Shown: positions 24,301 through 35,035, counted from the first letter of the stretch. The stretch: 64,000 bases of DNA from Lingula anatina (GCF_001039355.2 NW_019775486.1:54521-118520); one strand, 5' to 3'. Made by a program: numbers and translations. Notes: generated by a model from the sequence alone, not told the origin.

Positions 24301-25466
24301 GTATTATTATATTTAACTTAATGTATTGTATTATAGACAATTGCTGCCAATGGAAGTGGAGAAATGGTGCTGAAAGTTGAGACAGACATGGCGTCTGTTT
24401 CTACACATTTTGGGGACTTGTCTAACCCACAGTGGTGTAAGTTTGGAATAACTAAACCTATTTTGATACTAGGACTGATGAGAGAGAAAAAATTACTTTG
24501 ATCTGAGTTTTGCTGCTTCCATTCCATCAGCAATGAAGGAAGATGATGTTACGAACAACTGTCAAATAGTTGTTTTGCTGATGTTGAGCTGACACTTTCT
24601 TAAACTTGAGTCAAGTATTGAGCATATTCTCATTAGGCTTGGAATAAAGTTATGCATATTTTTCACCATGTACATCATTGATTTATTTCAACTTTTTGAT
24701 ATAGTGTTTGTTGGAATATAGGGAGTGAGTCAGTGTTATTTTAAAAAAAACTTCAGCTATAAGTATTGATTGCCAAAAACTAACATTTGTAATTTTGACT
24801 GTGTTTTAAATTCAACATGTGCAAGATGATAAGAGATGAAATTTAAAAGATTTCTGTTGTATGCACAATTTTTTATCAGTACTTTAAAATATGCAATTTT
24901 GATGCAAAAGGTGTGATAAGTTTGAGTAATGTAATGTCAGCACTCTCAGCAATAACACTAAGATGTTTAAACAATTATTAAAGTTTTATCATTCATCTGA
25001 TTTTAGCTAAAGAAAACATGCCAGCTGCAGCCAACAGCCAGCCGAAGGACAGAGACCCTGAGAAGTTTGCAGAGGCCAGGATAGACATCAGGAAGTTTTC
25101 CCAGTTTTTATCAGGGCAGCAAGTGAACCCAGAAAGGGTGATATGCAGTACGTTTAATTTTTATCTCTTGGGCAACATGGTTGTTTCTTTCACATAGTTT
25201 CTGTTGCAATTTCTGCCATTTGCATGTATTTTTTATGTGTTCGTTTTAAAAACTTTAGAAACACTGTTGTCACTGGAAATTGGTCCAGGTTTATTTGTTT
25301 CTGAACTGACATATGCAGGCTTTCTTGATAAAAGAAGTGTAGGGAAATTATTGAAGTATTTACTTGTTTTTTTTTTCCAGATATACTGGACAACAGGGTG
25401 GTACATTTCTTCCTCCTGCATGATGACGTGTCCCTGCAGTACTTCATGCCGGTCATATCGTCATGA
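21396..25466 (+). CDS. HUS1: HUS1, subunit of the 9-1-1 DNA-damage checkpoint clamp
   Basis: Eight exons, 21396-21447, 21989-22116, 22521-22697, 23357-23464, 23907-23981, 24337-24436, 25007-25147 and 25381-25466 (TGA), join in phase to 288 residues; human HUS1 has 280. Family landmarks appear in order: MRFRGKIVD start, HFTRVISMVAKLAKNC, GGVNIWCELSQ, the NFFSEY and LKTAQTAKSVKIKLT segments, SRVVTHDVPVNVIPRRLW, DVSIYMPSLK, STHFGDLSNP, IDIRKFSQFLSGQQVNP and the C-terminal VSLQYFMPV. With RAD9 and RAD1 the protein forms a PCNA-like ring loaded at damaged DNA by RAD17-RFC, which activates ATR signalling. The start is the only ATG giving the conserved N terminus. Intron 1 carries a 53-bp tandem repeat and a single N, and introns 1 and 3 carry foldback elements. 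The last nine codons and the stop are also the first unit of a minisatellite that continues downstream. Confidence 0.96.
21495..21718. mobile_element. GATCGATC foldback element, full copy
   Basis: About 224 bp with roughly complementary ends (ACCATTTCCATAGAT and ATCTCTGGAAATAC), GATCGATC blocks near each end, and the internal blocks GTAAGGGGGTAATTAACTA and GCAATTTAGCGTGAACCCCC shared with the copies at 9604, 23081 and 58884. It has no coding capacity. It is inserted in HUS1 intron 1. Confidence 0.8.
21800..21960. repeat. 53-bp tandem repeat, three copies
   Basis: The block ATAACAGTGCCTAGCGG or a close variant starts at 21808, 21861 and 21914, an exact 53-bp spacing. Each unit contains two related half-motifs, one with AGTGCC and one with TGTGCCCCC. 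The array ends at an ambiguous base at 21960, just upstream of HUS1 exon 2. Confidence 0.9.
23081..23294. mobile_element. GATCGATC foldback element with CTTAG duplication
   Basis: A full copy of 214 bp inside HUS1 intron 3. The ends ACCCCATTTCCATA and TATGGGAATAGAG are roughly complementary. CTTAG flanks it on both sides (23076-23080 and 23295-23299), as expected of a 5-bp target-site duplication. Its orientation is opposite to the copy at 21495. Confidence 0.82.
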
Positions 25467-25840
25467 CAACAGACATCGTCATGACAACAGTGCTTCATGC
25501 TGGTCATCTTGTTGTGACAACAGTACCTCATGCCAGTCATATCGTCATGACAACATTATGTCATGCCAGACATCGTCATGACAACACTACTTAAGGCGGT
25601 TCATGTTGTTGTGACAACAGTACTTCATGGCAGTCATATCATCATGGCAACGCTACTTCATGCTAATTTTCATCATGACAACAGTAACTCATGCTGGTCA
25701 TATTGTCATGATAACAGTACTTCATACCAGACATTGTCATGACAACACTATTTCATGCTGTTCATATTGTCATGACAACAGCACTTCATGCCAATCATAT
25801 CGTCATAATAACAGAACCTCATGCCCATTATATTGTCATC
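25437..25840 (+). repeat. 33-bp minisatellite seeded from HUS1 terminal codons
   Basis: About 12 imperfect copies of a 33-bp unit, some shortened to 31 bp and one to about half length. The first unit starts at 25437 with CAGTACTTCATGCC and contains the HUS1 codons for QYFMPVISS, the TGA stop and CAA. Later units keep TTCATGCC, TCATAT and GTCATGACAACA. Copies after the first are 3' untranslated sequence. Because 33 is divisible by three, full-length copies preserve the HUS1 frame and repeat its stop. Confidence 0.9.
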
Positions 25841-25844
25841 TCAG

Positions 25845-25950
25845 TTGATTTCATGTTGTCAGTTTTTTATCGGTTGATTATTTAATGTTGTCAGTATTTC
25901 TTATCTCAGTTGATAATATAGTGTTATCGGTTTTTCTTATCTCAGTAAGG
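25845..25950. repeat. Short degenerate repeat with TTGTCAG and TTATCTCAG motifs
   Basis: Directly after the HUS1 minisatellite, the motifs CTCAGTTGAT and TTGTCAG or TTATCGG recur three to four times at roughly 30-35 bp spacing. This looks like another repeat, or a strongly decayed continuation of the preceding array. Confidence 0.6.
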
Positions 25951-26134
25951 GTTTTCCACAGCCTTCAGCTACCTTCAGAACAACAAGGCAAAGCTCTGTA
26001 AATGATGTAAAAGATTTTACTTGTCAAGCTGAAATTCTAAAATCCAGAAACAGCAAATTGTAATTATGGTTTTAAACGGTCAGCTTATGCCCTTTCGAGC
26101 AAGAATCAACCGACTTTGTTTTTGGTTCATTATC

Positions 26135-26182
26135 AATAAATTAATGCTGTGTAACGATAAATCGATGTCTTAAACGTTTATT
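26135..26182. terminator. Candidate converging polyadenylation signals of HUS1 and hemerythrin 1
   Basis: AATAAA at 26135-26140 on the plus strand could serve HUS1. TTTATT at 26177-26182 reads AATAAA on the minus strand and could serve the hemerythrin gene, which also has a nearer one at 26350-26355. If the distal signals are used, the two transcripts are nearly abutting or overlapping tail to tail. Confidence 0.4.
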
Positions 26183-26379
26183 TATCTTCTTGTATTTTCC
26201 TTGAATTTAAAGATCTGTTGCTCTGTTTGAAACTTTAGCACAGTTATATTCAAAACTCTGGATGGTAGAGGGTTCATTAAAATTTATCTCAGTACATGTT
26301 TTGTTTAAATGTAATCAAAACTTGTTGGCGTCTTAAAAATATATCAGATTTTATTATATTAAACATGAATCCTAGTTGG

Positions 26380-27727
26380 CTATTTTTCTGACTTCCATTG
26401 AAGTTTTCCTTTATAATTGAAGTCCACACTCTTGATATGGTGAACCAGCCTGAAATAAAAAAAGAAACCCGAAAAAATAACAATATACCAGTTGCAGCAA
26501 GGGATCAGGTCTTTTATAAAAATGATTGCTATTTTTGATGCAGTTTGAGAGACCTAGAGGTCGGTCAATATCCTGAGTTACTGTCTGAGGTCTCTGAAAG
26601 CTGCTCTCTGTATTATATTATTATGCCTGTGTTTTTCACTGACCTGTGACTTGGAAAAGGCATAGTTTCAGTTGACTGACAGGTCATGCAATAATAGTTG
26701 CAAACTCGACTTGGGGGGGGGGGGGGGGTGATATATCATTCAGAAGATTTACAAAAGAAGGGGGATTCAACTCGGACTGAATCCATGCTTTATCATTTGA
26801 GAATTATTTTGGAAATAAAATAAGGATGTGGTTTGTTATTTCTGTCCGTTTAACTGGTGTTTTGGAGATTTATTCATATGTATTTATAAAACTTGGGTTA
26901 ATTTTACTTTAAACAGAAATAAAAAAAACTTTATAGAGATGACTTTGATAAAGAATTTTACCCCGAAGTAGGCTTAAAATATATTTTATTTAATGCGCTT
27001 CCTAGCTCGTATCTAGGTAAATGTTCTAGTACCAGAAATAACCAGATAACTGTATTAATGAACAGATCAATGGATCTATATAAGACTTACCAGTCTTTAC
27101 AATACTCCAGCGTCTCCGCATCCAGCGGGAGTTGAAAGGAGATCATCTCGGCTAGGAACTTGGTGTGGAGGCTCTTGTGGGAGTCGTGGCCACTGAACCC
27201 CGCTTCCTTCATCATTCTCTGTAGAAAAAAAAAAAAAAACGCAGTGAGATTTCACATAAATACCGAAGATTTCTAGCTGTTTCTGTCGCAGTGAGTTTAT
27301 ATGTATCTCTCTTAGCTATTAAATAAAGTTTGTTTCAAACTCTTTGAATCAACACATTATTTACAAGGCAAGTTTAAACATGAATTCAACATTACTGTAT
27401 CAAATATTCTATCAAATTAAGTTTTCAACGTTGAAATCTGTCATAAATTTAGCTTTACTTAACTCTTGATTTATCCCTTCAACAACTAACAATTATCAGA
27501 TTGACATATCTATCATATATTACATAAATTGAAATACGATAAAATAATATTAACAAAAATAGCGAAGTGATTCCCATTACCTCCTCACTGACGAAATGGT
27601 CTCTGTACACATGTATGGTGTCTAGGAGGACTTGAGCACTGCCCGGATTCTTGGCACAGTTAAATATCCCTTGAAAAAGTTTTCTGTGGTCTTCGTCCAG
27701 ATTGTCATACTGTAAAAAATATAATAA

Positions 27728-27770
<43 letters not shown>

Positions 27771-28152
27771 AATGCAGCAAATAAAAATAAAAAACATATA
27801 AAGAATAAGTTAACTTCTACAATATGCCGTCCACCAAATAAATGCATTCATGAAGTGGCGATGATAGTGTCGTTTATATTTATTTATTTGTTAAATATTA
27901 TTTCGATCAATACAATATGTACATAGCCCACTCAAGAGATATATTCATTAATAGTGGTAAAAGCAGGGCCTTTAAGTTTCTTTTTTATTTGTTTCTTTTT
28001 ACTTTTCATTCGAATCATAGCGAAGCAGCATACGTACTTACGTAGACCCTGAAGCTCTCGTCCCATACAAACGGCTTAGGAATCTCTTCGTGTTCCTCTT
28101 TCATCTCTTCCTTCAGCCTTTGGTGGCGTCTAAAAATCCACGACAGAGGCAT
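26380..28152 (-). CDS. Hemerythrin, all seven iron ligands present
   Basis: Four minus-strand exons, 28152-28042, 27709-27581, 27218-27091 and 26449-26380 (TAG), join in phase to 145 residues. The core follows classical hemerythrin: PKPFVWDESFRVYYD, DEDHRKLFQGIF, YRDHFVSEE, MMKEAGFSGHDSHKSLH, LVHHIKSVDFNYKGKL. The di-iron ligands map to His45, His75, Glu79, His94, His98, His127 and Asp132, matching His25, 54, Glu58, His73, 77, 101 and Asp106 of sipunculan hemerythrin. Hemerythrins reversibly bind oxygen at a non-heme di-iron site and serve in oxygen storage or transport and iron handling. The protein is longer than the usual 113-120 residues because of a basic-acidic N-terminal extension of about 25 residues beginning MPLSWIFRRHQ. 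It does not look like a signal peptide, so an intracellular form is likely. It is head-to-head with a second family member and shares its exon phases. Confidence 0.95.
26715..26729. repeat. Poly-G tract
   Basis: An uninterrupted G run of about 14 bases upstream of hemerythrin exon 4 on the plus strand, that is, inside its last intron. It is one of several long G or C runs in the window. Confidence 0.9.
27719..27772. repeat. (AATA)n microsatellite at a hemerythrin splice acceptor
   Basis: About twelve AATA units on the plus strand. On the minus strand they read TATT and lie about ten bases upstream of the hemerythrin exon 2 acceptor (TTTTTTACAG), so they form part of its upstream tract. Confidence 0.93.
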
Positions 28153-29609
28153 GATGATATGTTGTCCAGAAAAGTGTAATCAAAAATATCACTGTCTAGG
28201 TTTAGATAGAACAAGCGGACAATTTTGGGTAGTCGGTAAATCTTCACATATAATATGCCCGAGTGGGCGCATGGAAAAGTGAGAACTACAGTTGGGTGAG
28301 CACTGATAAAGACGTTACCTGGAAAGAGTTCACGACTTTAATGACAACCGTATGGATGGATGCGGCAAATTCCTGCTTAGAGGTAGACAGAACGAAAGCT
28401 CTTGGAAGGTGTATCACACGTTATATGTGTGAAGAGATAGAGAAAGAGAGAGAGAGAGAGAATAAATTACTCAGGCCGTAAAGAATAGGACTCATCTTTA
28501 ATATGTTATTTTAATAAAAAGTCGATACAGCAAAATATTTTGGCAGAGCACCCCCCCCCCCCCATTTTGATCCTCGGAGACCAGGGCGTGCTGAATTGCA
28601 AAACCACATGGATTTGTTTGTTATCAAGTAGACACAATATCGATTTGTAGAAGTGTTTTTTTCACATGTTATTTGCCTTTGACCTTTACTTCAATATTGA
28701 GCTTTGTCCTTGATTTTATGGAAGTAACGGACACCCTCCCTAGGAGATATTAAAGGGCCTTGTGTATATAGGGTGTTGGCATGAAACTTCTAAGCAAAAG
28801 CCAAAAGTTTTTAAAACTGGATATTTATCTTATGATTGTCATCTTTTTTCGTCAACGGTCAGAAATTAAATTTCATTCTGTTGTCGAGTTGAAATGTGAC
28901 TGATTAAAAAAAAACATTTACCCACACAAGTTTGTTTAATTTTAGAGGAAAGCCAGTTAACAAGAGAAATCATAATTAAATGGCGTTATGGGGTAGAGAC
29001 CCNNNNNNNNNNNNNNNNNNNNNNNNNNNNNNNNNNNNNNNNNNNNNNNNNNNNNNNNNNNNNNNNNNNNCCCCCCCCCCCCCCCCCCCCAACACACACG
29101 TACCCTGCGTCAGGGAAATTCAATTACGCGAAAAATTGCTCTAGTTGTGTGTTGTTGGATCGTCATATATATACATATATGTACCACCTGTGTGTAATTC
29201 GGTCACTTTCCCACCGCGGAATAGTCGACACAGACCTATCACGGAGCAGATCACATAGGAAGGGCTTTCTGTGTCCGGTAATACCTTTTTTTTTTAAATG
29301 AAAGACAAACAATATTTTCTCTCTTGCAGCTAAACAAATTATTTCATTAGTTTTTTTTTTAACAAGAAAATGTTTAAAAGTGAAAGAGAAAAAATGTTGC
29401 GTGTTGGCAAATGCAAAATATACAGTAAAAGACTATTTTTGGTGAGTTTCTTCTTATTTTTTTAGATAAATGATCAACGCTCTCCACCAAATACGTATTT
29501 GTGATAATAGATAATTGTGATAATGTACAGAGTGTTTTATCCCTTTTATCTTTAATTTGCCTTACAAAGCAAGGCGGTGTTTAGAGTCGTTCCCATAAAG
29601 CAGACGACG
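28153..29609. promoter_or_regulatory. Divergent intergenic region between the two hemerythrin genes
   Basis: About 1.46 kb separate the two start codons. It contains a GA run at 28443-28462, a poly-C run at 28551-28563, a gap of N at 29003-29070 followed by about 20 C, and TATATATACATATATG at 29166-29181. A shared regulatory region is inferred from the head-to-head arrangement. The segment also carries the 5' untranslated regions, and part of the sequence is missing. Confidence 0.4.
29003..29090. other. Assembly gap ending in poly-C
   Basis: N from 29003 to 29070, preceded by CCC and followed by about 20 C. Confidence 0.99.
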
Positions 29610-31258
29610 ATGTGGCAGGAAAACGGCGATCATTCTCCAGACCAACCCCAAGTTGCCAGGCTATGTAGCCGTGTGTCCAGGATTGAGATAAGGTCCGGCA
29701 ACAAGACAGTAGTCAGCCATAGGCAGCAGAGTTATACTACTTTTACGGAGACGGATAAGACGCATGTCCCAGAGTCGGCCGTGTGGGATGAGAATTTTAG
29801 TCTTGGGGTGAGGAAACATAATTTGGTTTGCTTATATCTTAATAGTATATCACTCCGTTGGCAGAATGACTTCTTTCATTTCTTGTCATGTCCTGTACTT
29901 ATACGCGTATAATTTCTAAAAGTGAATGCTTGTAACATTTTTTTCTTTTCACTTGAACAAATTTGACATGGAGAATGGGAGTCTTTCTTTTTGCATATAT
30001 CGGCCAGTTCTGAATGATTATTATAGTTTTCTTTTTCGTCATGATCACATTCTAACAGTACTGCTCGGTTCTTCCAGTGGCGGCTTGATCAACCGTATGT
30101 TCCGTTGTGGTCCAAAAGATTTTCGGTAAGTTGATCTATATGAATGATTGTGAAACCAACCGGCCTATAAATTACATGTATTTTAGCAAGCAAGCAAGCA
30201 AGCGCGCGTGTGTAAAAACGAAGCGAATTTGTGACTCGTAACCATTTATCAATGTTTCATCCACCATAAATTAATAAATTTAAAAATCCAAATTCGGGTT
30301 CCTGCGCTGAGGTTTAAAATAACAATAGTGAATTATAAGAGTTTCGTTCTAAGCTAACAAAATTTGACAGAATTGTCCGGAGAATGATTCAATTCATATA
30401 GATGAGTTTTATGTTTTGTCTTTAGTACGAGAACATAGAGGACGAGCACAAGATGTTGTTTTCTGCGATGCTCGACCTGGAAAAGACACAGGACAAAAAG
30501 AAAGCGGTTCTGGACTTTTGCCGTCTGTTGAATGCACATTTCATGCACGAAGAGGTAATTACATGCGTCCATGTGCGAAAATGTATGGCAAATACGTATC
30601 AAAAAGTATGGTTATTCGTTATTACAAATATGCACACACCACGTTATAGCTACACTAATTAGTGTCCCCTTTTGCTTTTTTATCATACTTTTTTTTATCT
30701 TATATAAAATTGGAAAAGCACGTTTCTTTCTTCATACTTTCTGCATTCAAATTGCACTTTTCGTAAAATAGCATATTTTAATTCCATTTTCCGATGACAT
30801 TAAAAAGGGTTAAATACTTCTTCCTAGATGATGTTTAGACTAGCAGGTTGCCCTGAAAACCCACAACACAGGATTCAATGCAAAAAATTTTTAGAAAACC
30901 TACACCACTGGACGGCGCCTGACAAACAGGACATGATTAGCTACGTTAAAGAATGGTAAGATCGTGCTCAAAGCGAGTGATACTAGCCTCAATTCAGCGA
31001 TAATTTGTTTTAAAATTTTGATTTTGGAGTGGCCAACAACGTGTACTTGTGAGCATGAATGTTATTTTCAGACAAAAAAATAAACAGATTTAGCTTTGGA
31101 ATTGTTGCCTCGCGTGGAACATTCTATTTGTTCTTACAAACATATTTACTGTTTTCAGGCTTACCAATCACGTAGCGGCCACAGACTCCCATTACAAGGG
31201 CAAACGAAATCCGAGACTGTTCTCAAAGCCATGGTTTGGTTCCATGCTCTACATTTAA
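29610..31258 (+). CDS. Divergent hemerythrin-like protein with one ligand His replaced by Cys
   Basis: Four exons, 29610-29807, 30426-30554, 30828-30955 and 31159-31258 (TAA), join in phase to 184 residues. Exons 2 and 3 have exactly the lengths (129 and 128 nt) and phases of the neighbouring hemerythrin gene, so the two are paralogues. Ligand positions align as His74, His104, Glu108, His123, then Cys127 in place of the second histidine of the HxxxH pair, then His156 and Asp161. The neighbour has DSHKSLHTKF where this protein has PQHRIQCKKF. Other features are a polar N-terminal extension of about 50 residues before PESAVWDENF and a basic, aromatic C-terminal tail after YKGKRNP. Upstream of the ATG the frame is open for about eleven codons without another ATG, so the start is reasonably but not fully certain. 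With a changed iron site it may bind metal differently, or serve a structural, redox or iron-handling role rather than oxygen carriage. That is inference. Confidence 0.88.
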
Positions 31259-32262
31259 CATTATTTCCATGCATTTAACTACCAAGATATAGACTGTTAT
31301 TCTTTCTATTTCATCTGTAACTGTAATAGATAATCAGGATGCACAACTTAAGAAATATTCAAAAATTCATTAATTCAATAAAGATTTCTTAACTTTTGCG
31401 TAACATCATTCAGTGCAAAAAAACTTAACGGACAACAATTTGGGTAAATAAAAGATTTAAGGCTTTATTTGAGCCAGTAATATATTCTTTTGATTAAAAA
31501 ATACCATTTACAAAGATTGAGTTTAAATTAAGACTATATTACAAATAGTGTATACACCATCATTGGCATATGGCAATTTTACCATTAATTATTATCAGTA
31601 ATATTCCAGAAGAAATCTACAAAACTTTTCAAATCCTCTCTCGGCTGAACATCATGGAACACTTCTATCCTTGACCCAAAAAACATCTTTCATAAAATCA
31701 GAAGACACAAATTCATGCACAAACTATGCATATTTTCATATGGGACAAGTAATGAACAATGTCTTGATCATCCCAGGAAATGTATTAACCTTTGGGAACA
31801 CCCTGTAAACATCATGGTACATTTACTACAGCTGTGTTAATGTATCTCTCTGTATCACTACAGACCAAGGATCACTAGTGTTTAACTACACACATTACTG
31901 CTGTATCCATATGTCATATTACTTTGTGTGTGAAATGTGTTTTACATCTGTCCATTTCTCTCTCTCTCTCTCAATTCCATATTATCCATAGTATGGGATC
32001 ATGGCTTTTGCTTTTTTTTTCCAGTTATATGCCAATGCCTGGGGCTGAAAAAACTTCATGTCTGTCCTCTCTTTAATATTGTACATAATACTATAATTTC
32101 AATATGTTGATAACCACAGAGTTCAGGCCACAATGTTGGCAATTATGCTAGTTAGTAGGTGACAAGCTATGTGGAGTTTCTTATTTTTATTAGTTTGGAA
32201 TACCCAGAATTGTCCAAATTCTGTCATATCTTCAGTAACTGTGGAGTGCAGATGGGATGAAA
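31259..32262. other. Convergent 3' region between hemerythrin 2 and the RRM protein
   Basis: I find no coding sequence. It should hold both 3' untranslated regions. AATAAA at 31377-31382 fits the plus-strand hemerythrin-like gene. A short TC run lies at 31961-31972. Confidence 0.5.
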
Positions 32263-34401
32263 TTAACTATCTAATGCATATCTCATCTTGTATTTAGCAA
32301 GTCTTAGATTTTTCTTCTTCAGTTTTTCCAGGCGGTTCTGGTTTTTGCCTCCAACTGAAGTGAACTCAACATTTATTTTGCTACCAAGAAGTTCAGACCG
32401 ATGAAGTTGCAATCCTCTCTGAAAACAAATAAATTTTTAAAATATTAACAATAAATCCTTTAATACTTTTAAAATCCGTCTTTCAAATAGTGCTGATCAC
32501 TAACAATAGAAAATATTTTTATTAAATGTAATTAACCAGTAGATAATCAGGCAAAATATATAATAAAACAAGAAAGGCACTGTAATTTGAAGTATAACAA
32601 TATTTTTAAAAATAAAATTGCGAGTTGATCTTTTACTCTACACAGTTTCCAGGTGAATAATCAAGAAATCATTGCTTGTATATTACTTTTCTAATCTCCA
32701 CTTATAAATTAAACTTGTAAGCTAAAGTAAATCACACTTTTCGTGTTTTCTTAACACTCATAAAAAATACTTGCAATAAAAATTCCATTCTTTTCCAACT
32801 TTAAGCAGCCGAAATGTTTGATTTATCATTTAAAATAACAATAAAAAAGTAATGTATACAGGTATTTAAATGTTAAAATGCTATGCACTAAAGCAAAGAA
32901 GATTATTTACCCTGAGGGATGGTTCATCCCCAAATTCAACAAATGCAAATCCTTTCTGCTTCCCAGTTTCCTTGTGGGTTGGAAGTCTAATGGTCAGAAC
33001 TTTCCCTAGAAGATGACACCAGGGAAAATAAATCCATACAATCATGAACATAAAACACATTAAACATGCATGCACTTTTATGCTTGACAAAATGAACAAT
33101 ATTTTCAAGAGTTCAATGCAAAGCATGGCTGAATCTGTATATTTTATTTATTCATTTCATTATTACTACCTCTGGGGCAAGTTTCCGTACCTGAAGATTT
33201 AAAGTGCTCTTGAATATCTTCCTTACTAATATCCTCAGGTAAATGCCCAACAAAAAGAACATATTTCCTTTTTCTTTCAACTGTACTTTTGCCCTTTTGG
33301 GTCTTCAGTTCAGGTTGTTTCTTATTTTTCTTATGCCCCTTCTTTGATGGAGATACTAGTAGGCTGCCAGTTTTTGTCTCTTGGCAAATTTCGGTCTGAT
33401 CAGCATTCAACTTTGGAGCACATTCTGCTTCAGAGGAATCGGAGTGTTCTTTTTCTCCTTTTACTTTTTGGACAGATTCTCCATCTGATGAATCTGAATG
33501 TTCTCTTTTTGTTTGTTTATCCAAGGACATAGCATGAGAAGTCCTGAATGTCTTTTTGAAGCCCTGTTTGTTCTGTGTAAAATCTTCCCTTGTCAACAGT
33601 TTCTGTTTCTTTGCACTCTTGGTCTTGTTTGTAGCTGGCTTGACTGTGTTAACATCACCTGTGTTGTATACAAAATTAACACTGTTAAATTTTTCTGACA
33701 AGGCATATCTTATACATGTTTTCATTATGTGTGCTCATCTCTACATCACTAAAAATCAGCTTGTCTGTTTCACAAACACATCACTCTGCTTTAGAAAAAC
33801 CTAGAACCAAAATTTAAAATTTTTGTTCATGAATGTTATGTGGCAAATTTTAAGTATGCACAGCATTCTTTAACTGGGGAAAACCAAGTGGGGTAACTTG
33901 TGACTCATTTATAAAAGTGGAATCTGAAAAAAAAAAGATAAACATGGTGTCACTAAAACTTGAATACATTAATTCTGATCTAAATGCGAGAGATCAAAAT
34001 TTTAAAATGACTTTTCATACACAGATATGTAGCTATCAGTTTCTTAAATTTGAAGTATCTAGCATGTAGGACTACTAGTAGGATAACATATTACAAAATT
34101 AATCATGTGTGGGTCCTACTAGTTGCAGTAACTACTAGTAATAGTATAACGTCTACTACTGGTACTCCTTCGAGTTCTTTCAGTTAGCACATACCGTTTT
34201 GCATATTCTTGTGTTTTCCCCACCATTTCCGCCTCTTTTCGATCCTACTGCTTTTTCCAGTTTTCTGAAAATAATTGAGAGATTATTTAACATTTTTATG
34301 AGAGATAAAAAGATAAAACAACAATAAAAAACAGACTACTGATTTCAACGCACCTGTTCCACGGGCGCTGCCATCTTACCTGTTGCATGCTGGGTAGCCA
34401 T
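32263..34401 (-). CDS. Single-RRM RNA-binding protein, Nop6-like
   Basis: Five minus-strand exons, 34401-34354, 34264-34195, 33658-33191, 33005-32911 and 32418-32263 (TAA), join in phase to 278 residues. The first half is low-complexity, Lys-rich and Ser/Asp/Glu-rich, with two HSDSS acidic phosphorylation-like stretches, as is common in nucleolar proteins. One RRM follows: RNP2 VLFVGHL near residue 175, then VLTIRLPTHKETG, RNP1 KGFAFVEF at about 213-220, and an end of the type SKINVEFTSVGGK followed by a Lys-rich helix. That ending is characteristic of the Nop6-type RRM group, whose yeast member acts in small-subunit ribosome biogenesis. Exon 1 must use the GTGCGT donor: the stronger upstream GTAAGA donor would put a stop in exon 2. 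Exon 3 has a second in-frame donor 21 nt downstream. RBM34 was considered, but it has two RRMs. Confidence 0.8.
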
Positions 34402-34649
34402 TTTCTTGAAATGTTAATAAAAGTTACCACGTTTTGTGCTTCAAAATCACACATTGCACTGCCCCAAGCATATTTATGTTCCAATTCTTATTTTCAGTGA
34501 TCCTAAAACCCTTGTATCTTCATTTTGACAAATAGCGTGATGTCCGAAATTACCGTGACGTCAGATATCAACAAAAATTTGTGGAAAGTCAACCTAGCGC
34601 AACCTTGCTACAGGAATCTGCGTATTTTCCCATAATTTATGAGATAGAG
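34402..34649 (+). promoter_or_regulatory. Possible divergent promoter and noncoding first exon of the Lifeguard gene
   Basis: The RRM gene starts at 34401 and reads left. A consensus donor (GATAGAG followed by GTAAGT) ends a possible noncoding exon at 34649 on the plus strand, and the next plus-strand gene, Lifeguard, begins translation directly after a splice acceptor and so needs an upstream exon. A head-to-head promoter within 34402-34560 is therefore plausible. There is no direct evidence for this exon. Confidence 0.35.
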
Positions 34650-35035
34650 GTAAGTCTGATAGCGACATTAAGTACACTAGAATATATTTCTTACCGTATA
34701 TATATTGAGACTTGTCTATAAAAATGTATTCCCAGCAGTAGTTCACACAGAAGACAATTTATTGCATAATTCATCCCATCCCAAGGCACCGGCGACGAAA
34801 GACAAAATCCTAGTTCTGCAATATGTGATAGAAACATTTACACGTGCTGTCGTAGTTTCATTTACGTTATATATTAATCTCCCATATATTGTGGTACCAC
34901 ATATGAAACATTCTTCATTTATTGACGTAGCCAAGCTGTGACGATGTAAAGTTACGGTAACAACTGTATTTTATTGATTATGCCAGACTTGGTTTGAAAA
35001 GGCGGAAGTCGGATCATTTTTGCCGCTTCCATGGG

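Noticed and set aside
25437-25840. CRISPR array
   Set aside because: The repeats are contiguous and diverged without unique spacers, and this is a eukaryotic 3' UTR.
25190-25848. Frames with repeated His/Cys-rich peptides over the HUS1 minisatellite
   Set aside because: They are shadow translations of the 33-bp array on either strand and conflict with the HUS1 frame.
29577-29609. Earlier start for hemerythrin 2 at 29577
   Set aside because: The codon there is GTG. The first ATG in frame is 29610.
33344-33804. Plus-strand frames rich in Phe/Leu
   Set aside because: They are antisense to the coding exon of the RRM protein, and Lys-rich sense coding gives Phe/Leu-rich antisense.
32263-34401. 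RBM34 as the identity of the RRM gene
   Set aside because: RBM34 carries two RRMs. Here there is one, with the INVEFTSVGGK-type end of the Nop6 group.
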